This document shows, one piece after another, positions 1-7,955 of a stretch of DNA of 64,000 nucleotides. Positions within the stretch are counted from its first letter, which is position 1. Every line of letters begins with the position of its first letter. A program made the translations under genes and the position numbers. Origin of the DNA: Natrinema marinum (GTDB taxonomy: Archaea > Halobacteriota > Halobacteria > Halobacteriales > Natrialbaceae); assembly GCF_024296685.1 (NCBI RefSeq), contig NZ_CP100763.1, positions 558,001 through 622,000 of the forward strand, given 5' to 3'. The notes under the pieces are model-generated. The model did no database searches and was not told where the DNA came from. It saw only the letters and a list, made by a program, of their open reading frames with translations.

Positions 1-1154
1 CGACCGCCCGCGCCGTCGACTTGTTCGGCGGCGCGGTCGACCGACGAGACGACGGCACCCTCGAGATCGACGGCTTCGACGGCCGCCCCGACGTGCCGGC
101 GGACGTGATCGACTGCGCGAACAGCGGGACGACGATGCGTCTCGTCACCGCCGCGGCGGCACTCGCCGACGGCACCTCGGTGCTGACCGGCGACGAGTCG
201 CTGCGCTCGCGACCCCAGGGGCCGCTGCTCGAGGCCCTGACCGACCTCGGCGCCGAGGCGTACAGCACCCGCGCCAACGGACAGGCGCCGCTGGTGGTCA
301 CCGGTCCGCTCTCGGGCGGCGAGGTGTCGATCCCCGGCGACGTCTCCTCGCAGTACATCACTGCCTTACTGCTGGCCGGCGCGGTCACCGACGAGGGGCT
401 CGCGATCGACCTCGAGACGGCCCTCAAGTCCGCGCCCTACGTCGACATCACGCTCGAGGTTCTGGACGCCTTCGGCGTCGACGCACGGAAAACGGACTGC
501 GGATTCGAGGTCGACGGTGGGCAATCATACGCGCCCGCGGGTGGTGAGTACGCGGTCCCCGGCGACTTCTCGTCGATCTCGTACCCGCTGGCTGCGGGCG
601 CGATCGCCGGCGACGCGGACCAGGGCGTCCGCATCGAGGGCGCGAACCCGAGCGCGCAGGGCGATACCGCCATCGTCGAGATCGTCGAGCGGATGGGCGC
701 GGACGTGGACTGGGACCGCGACGCAGGGACGATCGACGTGTCGGCGGCCTCGCTCTCGGGGATCGAGGTCGGCGTCGAGGACACGCCCGACCTCCTGCCG
801 ACGATCGCGACACTGGGGGCGGTCGCCGACGGCGACACGACGATTACGAACGCCGAGCACGTCCGCTACAAGGAGACCGACCGCGTGAGCGCGATGGCCG
901 AAGAACTGGGCAAGATGGGCGTCGAGACGACCGAGGAGCGCGACTCGCTGACGATCCACGGCGGCGAGTCGACGCTCGAGGGCGCGACCGTCTCCGGCCG
1001 CGACGACCACCGGATCATCATGGCGCTCGCGCTGGCCGGCCTGGTCGCCGACGGCGAGACGACTATCGAGGGCGCCGACCACGTCGACGTCTCGTTCCCC
1101 GGCTTCTTCGAGTTGCTCGAGGAGTTGGGCGTCGAACTCGAGCGCCGACGCTGA
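1..1154 (+). CDS. aroA: 3-phosphoshikimate 1-carboxyvinyltransferase (EPSP synthase), 5' truncated by window edge
   Basis: Transfers the enolpyruvyl group of PEP to shikimate-3-phosphate, sixth step of the shikimate pathway in the cytoplasm. The reading frame is open from base 3 ([10 protein letters not shown]...), so the gene begins upstream. About 380 residues are present, against about 430 for the family, so roughly the first 50 residues are missing. Visible family motifs are NSGTTMRL (phosphate/PEP binding), [18 protein letters not shown] and [13 protein letters not shown] near the C-terminus, the last two being parts of the conserved active-site region. It ends in a plain TGA. Chorismate synthase, the next enzyme in the pathway, lies 4.5 kb downstream on the same strand with unrelated genes in between. 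Identification is firm. Confidence 0.95.
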   Translation, partial: TARAVDLFGGAVDRRDDGTLEIDGFDGRPDVPADVIDCANSGTTMRLVTAAAALADGTSVLTGDESLRSRPQGPLLEALTDLGAEAYSTRANGQAPLVVTGPLSGGEVSIPGDVSSQYITALLLAGAVTDEGLAIDLETALKSAPYVDITLEVLDAFGVDARKTDCGFEVDGGQSYAPAGGEYAVPGDFSSISYPLAAGAIAGDADQGVRIEGANPSAQGDTAIVEIVERMGADVDWDRDAGTIDVSAASLSGIEVGVEDTPDLLPTIATLGAVADGDTTITNAEHVRYKETDRVSAMAEELGKMGVETTEERDSLTIHGGESTLEGATVSGRDDHRIIMALALAGLVADGETTIEGADHVDVSFPGFFELLEELGVELERRR

Positions 1155-1244
1155 CGGCCGACCGGTCAGGGCCTGCGGGGGTCCGGGCGAGTAGCTCGAG
1201 GGACGGCGACGTGGCGAGCCGGCGAAACATGTGTCCGAGCGCGA

Positions 1245-1253
1245 TTTTATATC
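1245..1253 (+). promoter_or_regulatory. TATA box of the 1278 membrane protein gene (leaderless)
   Basis: TTTTATATC lies 25-33 nt before the ATG at 1278, the spacing expected when a haloarchaeal transcript starts at or next to the start codon. It is an AT patch in otherwise GC-rich DNA. Confidence 0.5.
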
Positions 1254-1277
1254 CGAGCGACAGCATACGTCGAATCG

Positions 1278-1775
1278 ATGGGGGACGGCGACGACGAGTC
1301 CGAAATGGGAGAACTGGAGTTCCTGCTGACGCGATACCAGCAGCTCATCGACCACCAGATGGGGAACAACAATATCATCCACACGACGTTCTACCTGAGT
1401 TTCGTCTTCTTCGGTGTCCTGCTCGGCGTCGTGCCTCGAACCGAACTGCGGCTCGCGCGGGCGGCGCTGTACGTCTTCGCGGCGGCCATCTTCGTCTCGA
1501 TGTTCATGTGGACGCGGACGTACATCAACGACAGAGACGTAACGGAGGCAAAGCGGAACGCGATCCTTCGCGAACTGAACGAGGGCAGTTACTCGTGTGG
1601 CGATCTCGAGTCGGTCGAGCGGTTCTTTCCCGACCCGGGATTTCAGCGCCGCGAACGATGGTCGAAAGGCCGCCGAAAGGAACTCCTGTTACAGGCATAC
1701 TATCTCGCGCTCGCCGCGCTCTCGGTGGCACTCCTCCTCGTCGAGTATCTGCTGATTCCGTCTCTCGCGCTCTGA
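1278..1775 (+). CDS. Small three-helix membrane protein, unknown function
   Basis: 165 residues. I do not recognise the family. The N-terminus is acidic and soluble (GELEFLLTRYQQLIDHQMG), followed by hydrophobic segments at about residues 36-52, 62-78 and 139-161. Between the second and third lies a charged 60-residue loop with one Cys (residue 107). The length and the pattern of a paired N-terminal hairpin plus a C-terminal helix are consistent with an integral membrane protein. A TATA-like box 25-33 nt upstream supports the ATG at 1278. The thiolase gene follows about 100 bp later with its own promoter, so this is probably a single-gene transcript. Function unknown. Confidence 0.75.
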   Translation: MGDGDDESEMGELEFLLTRYQQLIDHQMGNNNIIHTTFYLSFVFFGVLLGVVPRTELRLARAALYVFAAAIFVSMFMWTRTYINDRDVTEAKRNAILRELNEGSYSCGDLESVERFFPDPGFQRRERWSKGRRKELLLQAYYLALAALSVALLLVEYLLIPSLAL

Positions 1776-1840
1776 TCTGGATTACTCTCGCGCGAACGGC
1801 CGGTAACGACTCTCGTCTGTGCTTTTCCGAAAAAGGTAGG

Positions 1841-1848
1841 TATTTATG
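1841..1848 (+). promoter_or_regulatory. TATA box of the thiolase gene
   Basis: TATTTATG at 24-31 nt upstream of the ATG at 1872 has leaderless spacing and supports that start codon. Confidence 0.5.
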
Positions 1849-1871
1849 TCCACGAAAGATGATGGCATACA

Positions 1872-3014
1872 ATGTCAGCCAACACGCCGGTAATCGTTAG
1901 CGCTGTTCGAACCGCTCAGGGTAGAGAAGACGGTGCGCTCGCGGACATCCGTAGCGAAGACCTCTCGATCCCGCTGGTCAACGAGATGCTCGCCGAAACG
2001 GGCGTCACGGGCGAGGATGTCGACGACCTGATGTGGGGCTGTGCACAGCAGCGAGCCGAGCAGCGAACGAACATCGCGCGCCAGATCGCGCTCTTCTCGG
2101 AACTCGGCGAGGGGGTCCCCGCCACGACGGTCGACCGCCAGTGTGCCTCCTCCGCGCAGGCGATCATCAGCGCCGCCGACTCGATCGCGGCCGGCCGCCA
2201 TCAGGCGGTCATCGCCGGCGGTGTCGAGAGCATGAGCCGCGTCAAGATGGGCGCGGCCGAAAGTGGCGAGGTGTATCCCGGCCTCGACGAGAAATATGGC
2301 ATGCGGAACCTCCAGATGGGGATGACCGCCGAGAAGGTCGCCGAGAAGTACGACATCAGCCGCGAGGAACAAGACGAGTACGGCGCACGCAGCCAGCAGC
2401 GCGCGGTCGAAGCGACGGAGGAAGGCAAGTTCGACGACGAGATCGTCCCGATCGAGACCGAGGACGGCGTCCACGACGAGGACGAGGGGCTGCGACCCGG
2501 TACCACCGCCGAGAAGCTCGCCGAACTCCCGACGGTGTTCAAAGAGGACGGCACGGTCACGCCCGGCAACGCCTCCCAGATCGCCGACGGCGCGGCCGGC
2601 GTCATGCTCACGAGCCGCGAATTTGCCGACGAGAACGACCTCGAGGTGCTCGCCGAGGTCGGCACCAGCTACGTCGCGGGCGTCGACCCGACGGTCATGG
2701 GCATCGGCCCGGTCCCGGCGACGGAGGGCCTCCTCGAGCGCGCCGGTCGCGACATCGACGACTACGGCCTCGTCGAGATCAACGAGGCCTTCGCCAGCCA
2801 GACGCTCTATTCCGCGCGCGAACTGGGGATTCCGATGGACCGACTCAACGTCAACGGCGGCGCAATCTCCATCGGCCACCCGCTTGGCTGCTCCGGCGCG
2901 CGCCTGCCGGTGACGCTCGTCCACGAGATGAATCGGGAGGGCGTCGAGCGCGGTATCGCGACCGAGTGCGTCGGCTTCGGTCAGGGTGCGGCGATCGAGT
3001 TCGAACTCCCCTGA
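1872..3014 (+). CDS. Thiolase family protein (acetyl-CoA C-acyltransferase)
   Basis: Cytoplasmic thiolase of 380 residues, normal for the family. It condenses or cleaves acyl-CoA thioesters. Catalytic residues are visible: the acyl-accepting Cys91 in VDRQCASS, His336 in SIGHPLGCSG, and Cys366 in ECVGFGQG, where most thiolases have CIGGGQG, so the last loop is slightly divergent. NEAFASQ of the family is also present. Whether it works in beta-oxidation, acetoacetyl-CoA synthesis or polyhydroxyalkanoate precursor supply cannot be read from the sequence, and no partner dehydrogenase or hydratase is adjacent. Its last 35 bases and the sequence after the stop are duplicated just downstream (see repeat at 2980-3184). 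Confidence 0.93.
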   Translation: MSANTPVIVSAVRTAQGREDGALADIRSEDLSIPLVNEMLAETGVTGEDVDDLMWGCAQQRAEQRTNIARQIALFSELGEGVPATTVDRQCASSAQAIISAADSIAAGRHQAVIAGGVESMSRVKMGAAESGEVYPGLDEKYGMRNLQMGMTAEKVAEKYDISREEQDEYGARSQQRAVEATEEGKFDDEIVPIETEDGVHDEDEGLRPGTTAEKLAELPTVFKEDGTVTPGNASQIADGAAGVMLTSREFADENDLEVLAEVGTSYVAGVDPTVMGIGPVPATEGLLERAGRDIDDYGLVEINEAFASQTLYSARELGIPMDRLNVNGGAISIGHPLGCSGARLPVTLVHEMNREGVERGIATECVGFGQGAAIEFELP

Positions 3015-3184
3015 GACGCTCGAGTTAGCGGTTTTGGTCCAGATTTTGCGAGGCCGGTCGCGAGCGAAGCGAGCGACCCGGCCGAGACAAAAGGTGGTCG
3101 CGTCAGGCTGGGGCGATCAAGTTCGAACTCCCCTGAGACGCTCGAGTTAGCGGTTTTTGGTCCAGATTTTGCGAGGCCGGTCGC
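2980..3184 (+). repeat. Tandem direct duplication of the thiolase 3' end and its downstream sequence
   Basis: Bases 2980-3061 reappear at 3102-3184, a period of 122, nearly unchanged. The copy includes the last codons of the thiolase, its TGA, and the following gctcgagttagcggttttgg tract, with one extra T and a few substitutions near the left edge. Between the copies lies an imperfect inverted repeat (ggccggtcgc...gcgacccggcc, about 3053-3083). The second copy keeps the stop codon but has no gene attached. It abuts the DICT gene, whose stop codon is at 3189. It looks like a recent slip or unequal recombination product. A duplicated termination region is possible. Confidence 0.8.
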
Positions 3185-3188
3185 TCGG

Positions 3189-3926
3189 TTACGCGATCTG
3201 GTACGTGGTCTCGAGATACGAAACGAGTTCTCCGACCAGTCCCGAATCGTACGTCCAGAACCCGTAGAACGCTCCGTCCCGTCGCTCTTCGGCGAGCAAC
3301 GCGCAGGCCTCCAATGCGTTGCGACCGCCGTCGAATACGACGAACCAGTACTCGCCGAGTTCGCCGTCCGATCCGGAGACGGCCGTGACGCCGTCGGGAA
3401 TCGTCGCGTCCCACGCGTCCGCGAGAAAGAGCGCGATCGTGAGGCGACTGTGACTTGCCAGCCGTTCGTACACGTCGGCCTGTGGGGCGAGCGCCGCCGG
3501 TCGCTCGAAGCCGACGTATAGCTTCCCGGTGCCGATGCGCCACGCCCGCTCTTCGATCTCGCGGGCCGCTGCCAGCATCTGGCGGCGGTCGTAGGACGTA
3601 AACAGCGTGTTCTCGAGGAAATCAAAGAGCTCGGAGCGGTCCTGATCGGTCTCGCCGAGTTTCCACGGCGGGTGAATCGTCGGCGAGAGGATCGCCCGAA
3701 ACTGGTCGACCCCGACTGCGCCGCGGAACGCGCCGTCGCCGCCTCGAACGATGACGAATCCCGTATCGCCGAGTGCGCCGAGCGACCGATGGGTCACGTC
3801 GACGTTTCGCGTGTCGAACTGCCGGCGGAGTTCCTCGACGATGGCGTCGTCGTCGGTGTACACCTCGAGGGTCTTCCGTCGCCGTTCGATCGCTTGGATG
3901 AACTCGGCGAGGGCGTTCGCGGTCAC
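3189..3926 (-). CDS. DICT sensory domain protein
   Basis: 245 residues, soluble. The sequence resembles haloarchaeal proteins annotated with a DICT domain, a predicted sensory fold found with diguanylate cyclases and two-component systems. Recognisable stretches are LEVYTDDDAIVEELRRQF, GDTGFVIVRGGDGAFRGAVG, and RREILAAAREIEERAWRIG-like text (here RRQMLAAAREIEERAWRIG) followed by KLYVGFERP. Its ATG overlaps the stop of the upstream DUF7344 gene by 4 bp, so the two are translationally coupled and probably work together as a regulator and sensor. No enzymatic motif is visible. The family assignment is from memory of motifs, and the ligand is unknown. Confidence 0.8.
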   Translation of the reverse strand: MTANALAEFIQAIERRRKTLEVYTDDDAIVEELRRQFDTRNVDVTHRSLGALGDTGFVIVRGGDGAFRGAVGVDQFRAILSPTIHPPWKLGETDQDRSELFDFLENTLFTSYDRRQMLAAAREIEERAWRIGTGKLYVGFERPAALAPQADVYERLASHSRLTIALFLADAWDATIPDGVTAVSGSDGELGEYWFVVFDGGRNALEACALLAEERRDGAFYGFWTYDSGLVGELVSYLETTYQIA

Positions 3927-4288
3927 GACTCGGTCACCCCCAGGGCGTCGGTGACCGCGGTCGGAATCTCGGCGTCGGTGACCGCGTTAGCCTCGGCGTC
4001 GAACGCGACGAACCCCAGCGCCTCGAGTCTGGGAAGGATTACGTGATAGAGCTGCGTTCGAATCGGGTCTCGGTCGGACGGCTCGGCGATCGACCCCCGG
4101 ACGCTGGCGTCCGTAGCGACGACGACATCGGCCAGTTCCTCGAGCGTCACCGTCGGGTGGTCGTGGAGATAGACGATCGCGTACCGCGCGTAGCGATCGG
4201 TGAGCAGCCGAAGCACGTCGTCGACGGGGAGTTCACCCGCCGCTGCGCGCAGCACGAACGGATCGGGGTCGAACCGTTCACCGCTCAT
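3923..4288 (-). CDS. DUF7344 winged-helix-like regulator
   Basis: 121 residues from the ATG at 4288 (SGERFDPDPF...). A CTATTTGAG box at 4311-4319 lies 23-31 nt before that start and supports it over the longer in-frame start upstream. The body (VDDVLRLLTDRYARYAIVYLHDHPTVTLEELADVV...IRTQLYHVILPRLEALGFVAFD) is the haloarchaeal DUF7344 pattern: a helix-turn-helix-like fold similar to the HTH domains of halo bat-type regulators. It sits upstream of, and overlaps, the DICT gene. It probably binds DNA with DICT as its signal input; that is inference. Confidence 0.82.
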   Translation of the reverse strand: MSGERFDPDPFVLRAAAGELPVDDVLRLLTDRYARYAIVYLHDHPTVTLEELADVVVATDASVRGSIAEPSDRDPIRTQLYHVILPRLEALGFVAFDAEANAVTDAEIPTAVTDALGVTES

Positions 4289-4417
4289 GTGCGATCGTAT
4301 GCTATCCAGTCTCAAATAGCTATACGCGGCGTCGGCTCCGCTCGAGCGCGGCTGGCTAATCGAGGGTCGACTCACCGAACCCTCCCACTACTGCTGCCAT
4401 CGACCGTTCGACTCCGG

Positions 4418-5554
4418 TTACGGCCACTCGACCGTTTCGTTCGAACCGGCGACGATCGAGACGGTGCCGCTGTCGACGGGAATGCCGTTCTGGTTGTACA
4501 CCTCGACGGTCACGTCGTACGTATCGCCGTTGACGCCACCCTGCCGTCGGCCCGCCGCCGGATAGACGGCGGTGCCGGTCGGAGCAGCGTCGTTCGATTT
4601 CGTCGCGTCGGACCAGTCGTTTGTCGTGTTGTCGAAGCTGACGTCGACCCGCTCGAAGTCCTCGCGCGGGTCGACCTCGTAGTCGACGGTGAACCGGTTG
4701 TTCGTCCACTGCTCGTCGTTGGTGACGGTAAAGCCGACGAGCGTCGGATCGTTTTCGTCGCCGAGGTCGTCGCCCGGCGGGTCCGATCCGGTGGCGGTGG
4801 TCGTGATCTCCGTGTAGAGGTCGGTCACTTCGCCCGACTCGTCGTAGACGCGAAACCGGAACTCGTAGGTGTCTCCCCCGGCCCCGCCGTCGCTGCCGCC
4901 GCCTGACGGATACGAGATCGTCGCCTCCGTCGTCTCCTCGACGTAGGTCGTTTGCCCGATGTAGCCGGCGTCGACGTTCTCGACCTCGAGTTCGACCCGG
5001 TCGAAGTTCGGAACCCGAGTCACGCGGTAGGAGATCGTAAACGCCGCGTTGCCGTTTCGCGTGTCGTCCCGAATCCGCTGTTTGAGCGACGGCCCGGCGG
5101 TGACGGCCACGCGTCGCTCGAGCGAGAGCCCCATCGCGTCCCGCGATGCGCCGATATCGAACGCCAGCGCATCAGGGCCGGTCGGGCTAGCCGAATCCAC
5201 GGACACGAGGACCGAACGAGTCACGCCGCTGTCGATCGAGAGGTCGGACGCCGAGAGGGCTCCCTGGGCCGGGGTTTGCAGTGCGAGCGATACGTCGAGC
5301 GGGGTACCGGTGTTGTTCGTGAGATCGACCAGTTGCTGGTCGTCCCGGCCGGCCTGCACCGACGACGCGAGCTCGAGTCCGAGCAGGGCGTCGCCGTCGT
5401 CGGCGGACGCCACGGAGATCGGTCGATCGGCGTCGACCGCCGAGAACGCCCCCGTTTCGCCGAGCAACAGGAGTCCACCGCTGACGACGGACCCTTTCGC
5501 GAGCAACCGGCGTCTCGTCGTGCTCCCTCGCGTTCGCTTCCGACGACGCCCCAT
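4418..5554 (-). CDS. Exported protein with two Ig-like repeats
   Basis: 378 residues. The N-terminus reads RRRLLAKGSVVSGGLLLLGETGAFS, a twin-arginine-like or Sec signal with a basic start and hydrophobic core at about 14-38. After that come a beta-rich region (40-160) and two similar modules of about 85 residues (about 165-250 and 270-370), each with the pattern F-x-I/V-x-Y-x-V...F-x-R-V-x-V/L...YPsgG..G..GDTYxxxxxVYxxxG. These look like surface Ig/fibronectin-type beta sandwiches. It is highly acidic with Ser/Thr stretches, as in halophilic surface proteins. No C-terminal anchor is visible, so it may be released or held by partners. Function unknown. Confidence 0.75.
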   Translation of the reverse strand: MGRRRKRTRGSTTRRRLLAKGSVVSGGLLLLGETGAFSAVDADRPISVASADDGDALLGLELASSVQAGRDDQQLVDLTNNTGTPLDVSLALQTPAQGALSASDLSIDSGVTRSVLVSVDSASPTGPDALAFDIGASRDAMGLSLERRVAVTAGPSLKQRIRDDTRNGNAAFTISYRVTRVPNFDRVELEVENVDAGYIGQTTYVEETTEATISYPSGGGSDGGAGGDTYEFRFRVYDESGEVTDLYTEITTTATGSDPPGDDLGDENDPTLVGFTVTNDEQWTNNRFTVDYEVDPREDFERVDVSFDNTTNDWSDATKSNDAAPTGTAVYPAAGRRQGGVNGDTYDVTVEVYNQNGIPVDSGTVSIVAGSNETVEWP

Positions 5555-5707
5555 GTAGATATCAGTACAACTTACTGTCTCCGGCTGGATGAAGTTGTCG
5601 GCCCGTCGAGTCTCGATGGTTCGACGGTCGGTCGACGGTGACGGACCGGTCTGCGTTCGTCCGCGAATCCTGCAGGGCTAAGTGGCCCCGCCTCCGAGGA
5701 CGTGGTA

Positions 5708-6859
5708 ATGAACGGCAACCGCTTCGGTCGCCTCTTTCAGGTGACCACGTTCGGCGAGAGCCACGGGGAGGCGATGGGCTGTACCGTCTCGGGCTGTCCG
5801 GCCGGCCTCGAACTCTCCGAGGAGGACATTCAGGCGGATCTCGACCGCCGGAAACCGGGCCAATCGATGATCACGACCAGCCGCGGCGAACCCGACGACG
5901 TCTCGATCAAATCCGGCATTCAGGACGGCTACACGACCGGGACGCCGATCGGGATGGTCATCCAGAACAAGGACGCCCGCTCGGGCAAGTACGAGCCCTT
6001 TATTACCGCACCCCGGCCGAGCCACGGCGATTTCACTTACTCGGCGAAGTTCGGCACACGAAACTGGGGCGGCGGCGGCCGTTCGTCGGCCCGCGAGACC
6101 GTCAACTGGGTCGCAGCCGGCGCAATCGCGAAAAAGCTCCTCGAGCGTGAGGGGATCGAACTCAAGGCACACGTCAACCAGATCGGCGATATCGAAGCGC
6201 CCGAGGTGAGCTTCGAGGAACTGCTCGAGCACTCCGAGGAGAACGACGTGCGTTGTGCCCACCCAGAGACCGCCGCGGAGATGCAGGACCTGATCGAGGA
6301 GTATCAGGAGGAAGGCGACTCGATCGGCGGCAGCATCTATTTCGAGGCGCAGGGCGTCCCGGTCGGCCTCGGCGCGCCGCGGTTCGACTCCCTCTCCGCG
6401 CGGCTCGGACAGGCCATGATGGCGGTGCCGGCGACGACCGCCTTCGAGTTCGGCCTCGGCCGGGAGGCCCGCGAGTGGACCGGCAAGGAGCGCAACGACG
6501 ATTGGGAGTTCGACGACGAAGGGAATCCGACACCCGTCGAGAACGACCACGGCGGCATTCAGGGCGGTATTTCGTCGGGTGAACCGATCTACGGCGAGGT
6601 CACGCTCCACGCGCCCACGTCGATCCCCAAGAGCCAGCAGACCGCCGACTGGGAGACCGGCGAGATCAAAGAGGAGAAAGTCATCGGCCGCCACGATCCC
6701 GTCCTCCCGCCGCGGGGCGTCCCCGTCGTCGAAGCGATGTTGGCGCTGACGCTGGTCGACTTCATGCTGCTGTCGGGCCACATCAACCCCGACCGCGTCG
6801 ACGATCAACCCGGCGAGTACGATACGGACTACCACCCGAGCAACCCGCGAAACGAGTAA
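5708..6859 (+). CDS. aroC: Chorismate synthase
   Basis: 383 residues. Converts EPSP to chorismate with reduced FMN, last step of the common aromatic pathway. The family signatures are clear: GNRFGRLFQVTTFGESHGEA at the start, RRKPGQS, SGIQDGYTTGTPIG, RPSHGDFTYSAKFGTRNWGGGGRSSARET, and the C-terminal GGIQGGISSGEP. The ATG at 5708 is chosen because the conserved N-terminus begins there; the in-frame GTG two codons earlier is not needed. A GGCTAAG box sits about 25-32 nt upstream. aroA lies on the same strand 4.5 kb upstream, but five other genes separate them. Confidence 0.97.
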   Translation: MNGNRFGRLFQVTTFGESHGEAMGCTVSGCPAGLELSEEDIQADLDRRKPGQSMITTSRGEPDDVSIKSGIQDGYTTGTPIGMVIQNKDARSGKYEPFITAPRPSHGDFTYSAKFGTRNWGGGGRSSARETVNWVAAGAIAKKLLEREGIELKAHVNQIGDIEAPEVSFEELLEHSEENDVRCAHPETAAEMQDLIEEYQEEGDSIGGSIYFEAQGVPVGLGAPRFDSLSARLGQAMMAVPATTAFEFGLGREAREWTGKERNDDWEFDDEGNPTPVENDHGGIQGGISSGEPIYGEVTLHAPTSIPKSQQTADWETGEIKEEKVIGRHDPVLPPRGVPVVEAMLALTLVDFMLLSGHINPDRVDDQPGEYDTDYHPSNPRNE

Positions 6860-6945
6860 CTCGAGCGCCGCCGATCGTCGTCGCCGGAACTGAATCGCGG
6901 ATATGGAGGCGTAACACCTAATCCGTCGCCCGTGGGCAACGATGT

Positions 6946-7731
6946 ATGCGGGATTTTCACGTCCACTCGAACTACTCGGACGGCAACTTCCTCCGGTCGA
7001 TGGTCCGCGCCGCCGAGTCGGCCGGCCTCGAGGGGGTGGGGTTCGCCGATCACTGCAACGTGGCCTCGCGCGACCGCCACGAGTCGATGCGCAGCGTCTA
7101 CGGCTTCAACCTGGATCTCACCTACGAGCGCCGGCGGCAGGGGATCGAGCGGTTGCGTCGCGACTTCGAGATCGACATCTACGACGCGGTCGAGATGGAC
7201 TACGACCGGCGCGACGAGGACGCTATCGACGCCTTCCTCTCGGAAGCGGGGTTCGACTACGCGGTGGGGAGCGTCCACGACGTGGACGGCAAGAACGTGC
7301 AAATCGCGTCGCACTTCGCGGAGATGACCGACCGCGAACGCGACGCGATCGTCGACCAGTACTTCGACAAACTGGTCGCGCTCGTCGAGTCGGAACTGTT
7401 CGATATCGCGGCCCATCTCGACCTGCTCGAGCGAACGGAGCCGCTGCGAGGCCGAGCAACCGAAGAGCATTACCGGCGCGTCGCACGGTCGCTGGCGGAT
7501 TCGCGGACGGTCCCCGAGATCAACGCCGGTCGGGCGCTGACCGACGCCGAGGTCGTCCACCCCTCCGAGACGTTCCTGTCGGTCCTACGTGAGCACGACG
7601 TGGGCGTCACCGTCGGCACCGACTCGCATCACCCGACCGAGATCGGCGACCGCGCCGACTTCCTCGCCGAGTTCGTCGACGAGGTCGGTCTCAGACCGGT
7701 CGCGCCCGAAGGTCTCGGTCGAGATTTCTGA
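6946..7731 (+). CDS. PHP domain phosphoesterase (histidinol-phosphatase-like)
   Basis: 261 residues with the trinuclear-metal PHP motifs: DFHVHSNYSDG at residues 3-13 (HxH), ADHCN near 38-42, a central SVHDVDG and AHLDLLERT, and the C-terminal TDSHHPTEIG. Such proteins hydrolyse phosphate esters. In archaea this type is often annotated as HisK-like histidinol phosphatase, which would serve histidine synthesis, but no other his gene is in view. It follows aroC by 86 bp on the same strand. The ATG at 6946 gives the tightly conserved MRDFHVHS start. The enzymatic class is secure; the substrate is not. Confidence 0.87.
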   Translation: MRDFHVHSNYSDGNFLRSMVRAAESAGLEGVGFADHCNVASRDRHESMRSVYGFNLDLTYERRRQGIERLRRDFEIDIYDAVEMDYDRRDEDAIDAFLSEAGFDYAVGSVHDVDGKNVQIASHFAEMTDRERDAIVDQYFDKLVALVESELFDIAAHLDLLERTEPLRGRATEEHYRRVARSLADSRTVPEINAGRALTDAEVVHPSETFLSVLREHDVGVTVGTDSHHPTEIGDRADFLAEFVDEVGLRPVAPEGLGRDF

Positions 7732-7955
7732 ACCGATCTCTCCCGTCGCCGGAGTGAACGCAGCGAAACCGACCAATAGTTCCCGACGAATGTACCGATT
7801 GGTGGTCGATCACTCGGCCATTATAATGGTCTTTAACACATATTCTTAAGTGTACGTCCATTCTTCACGAAAGATCCTTGGTAATCTATAGCAAAGGCTT
7901 TAGGTTCGGTAGTGCGAAAATCCGCATACGGTCGGCCCATCGGCCACTGATCACT
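7732..7955. other. Intergenic region upstream of korA, AT-rich, no gene seen
   Basis: Contains a short inverted repeat (accaat at 7772-7777, attggt at 7798-7803) just after the PHP gene. After that comes an AT-rich stretch (cattataatggtctttaacacatattcttaag, about 7819-7850) and a further ctatag box near 7887. These suggest a terminator zone followed by a regulated promoter for korAB. No small open frame with haloarchaeal codon use is visible. Confidence 0.45.
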
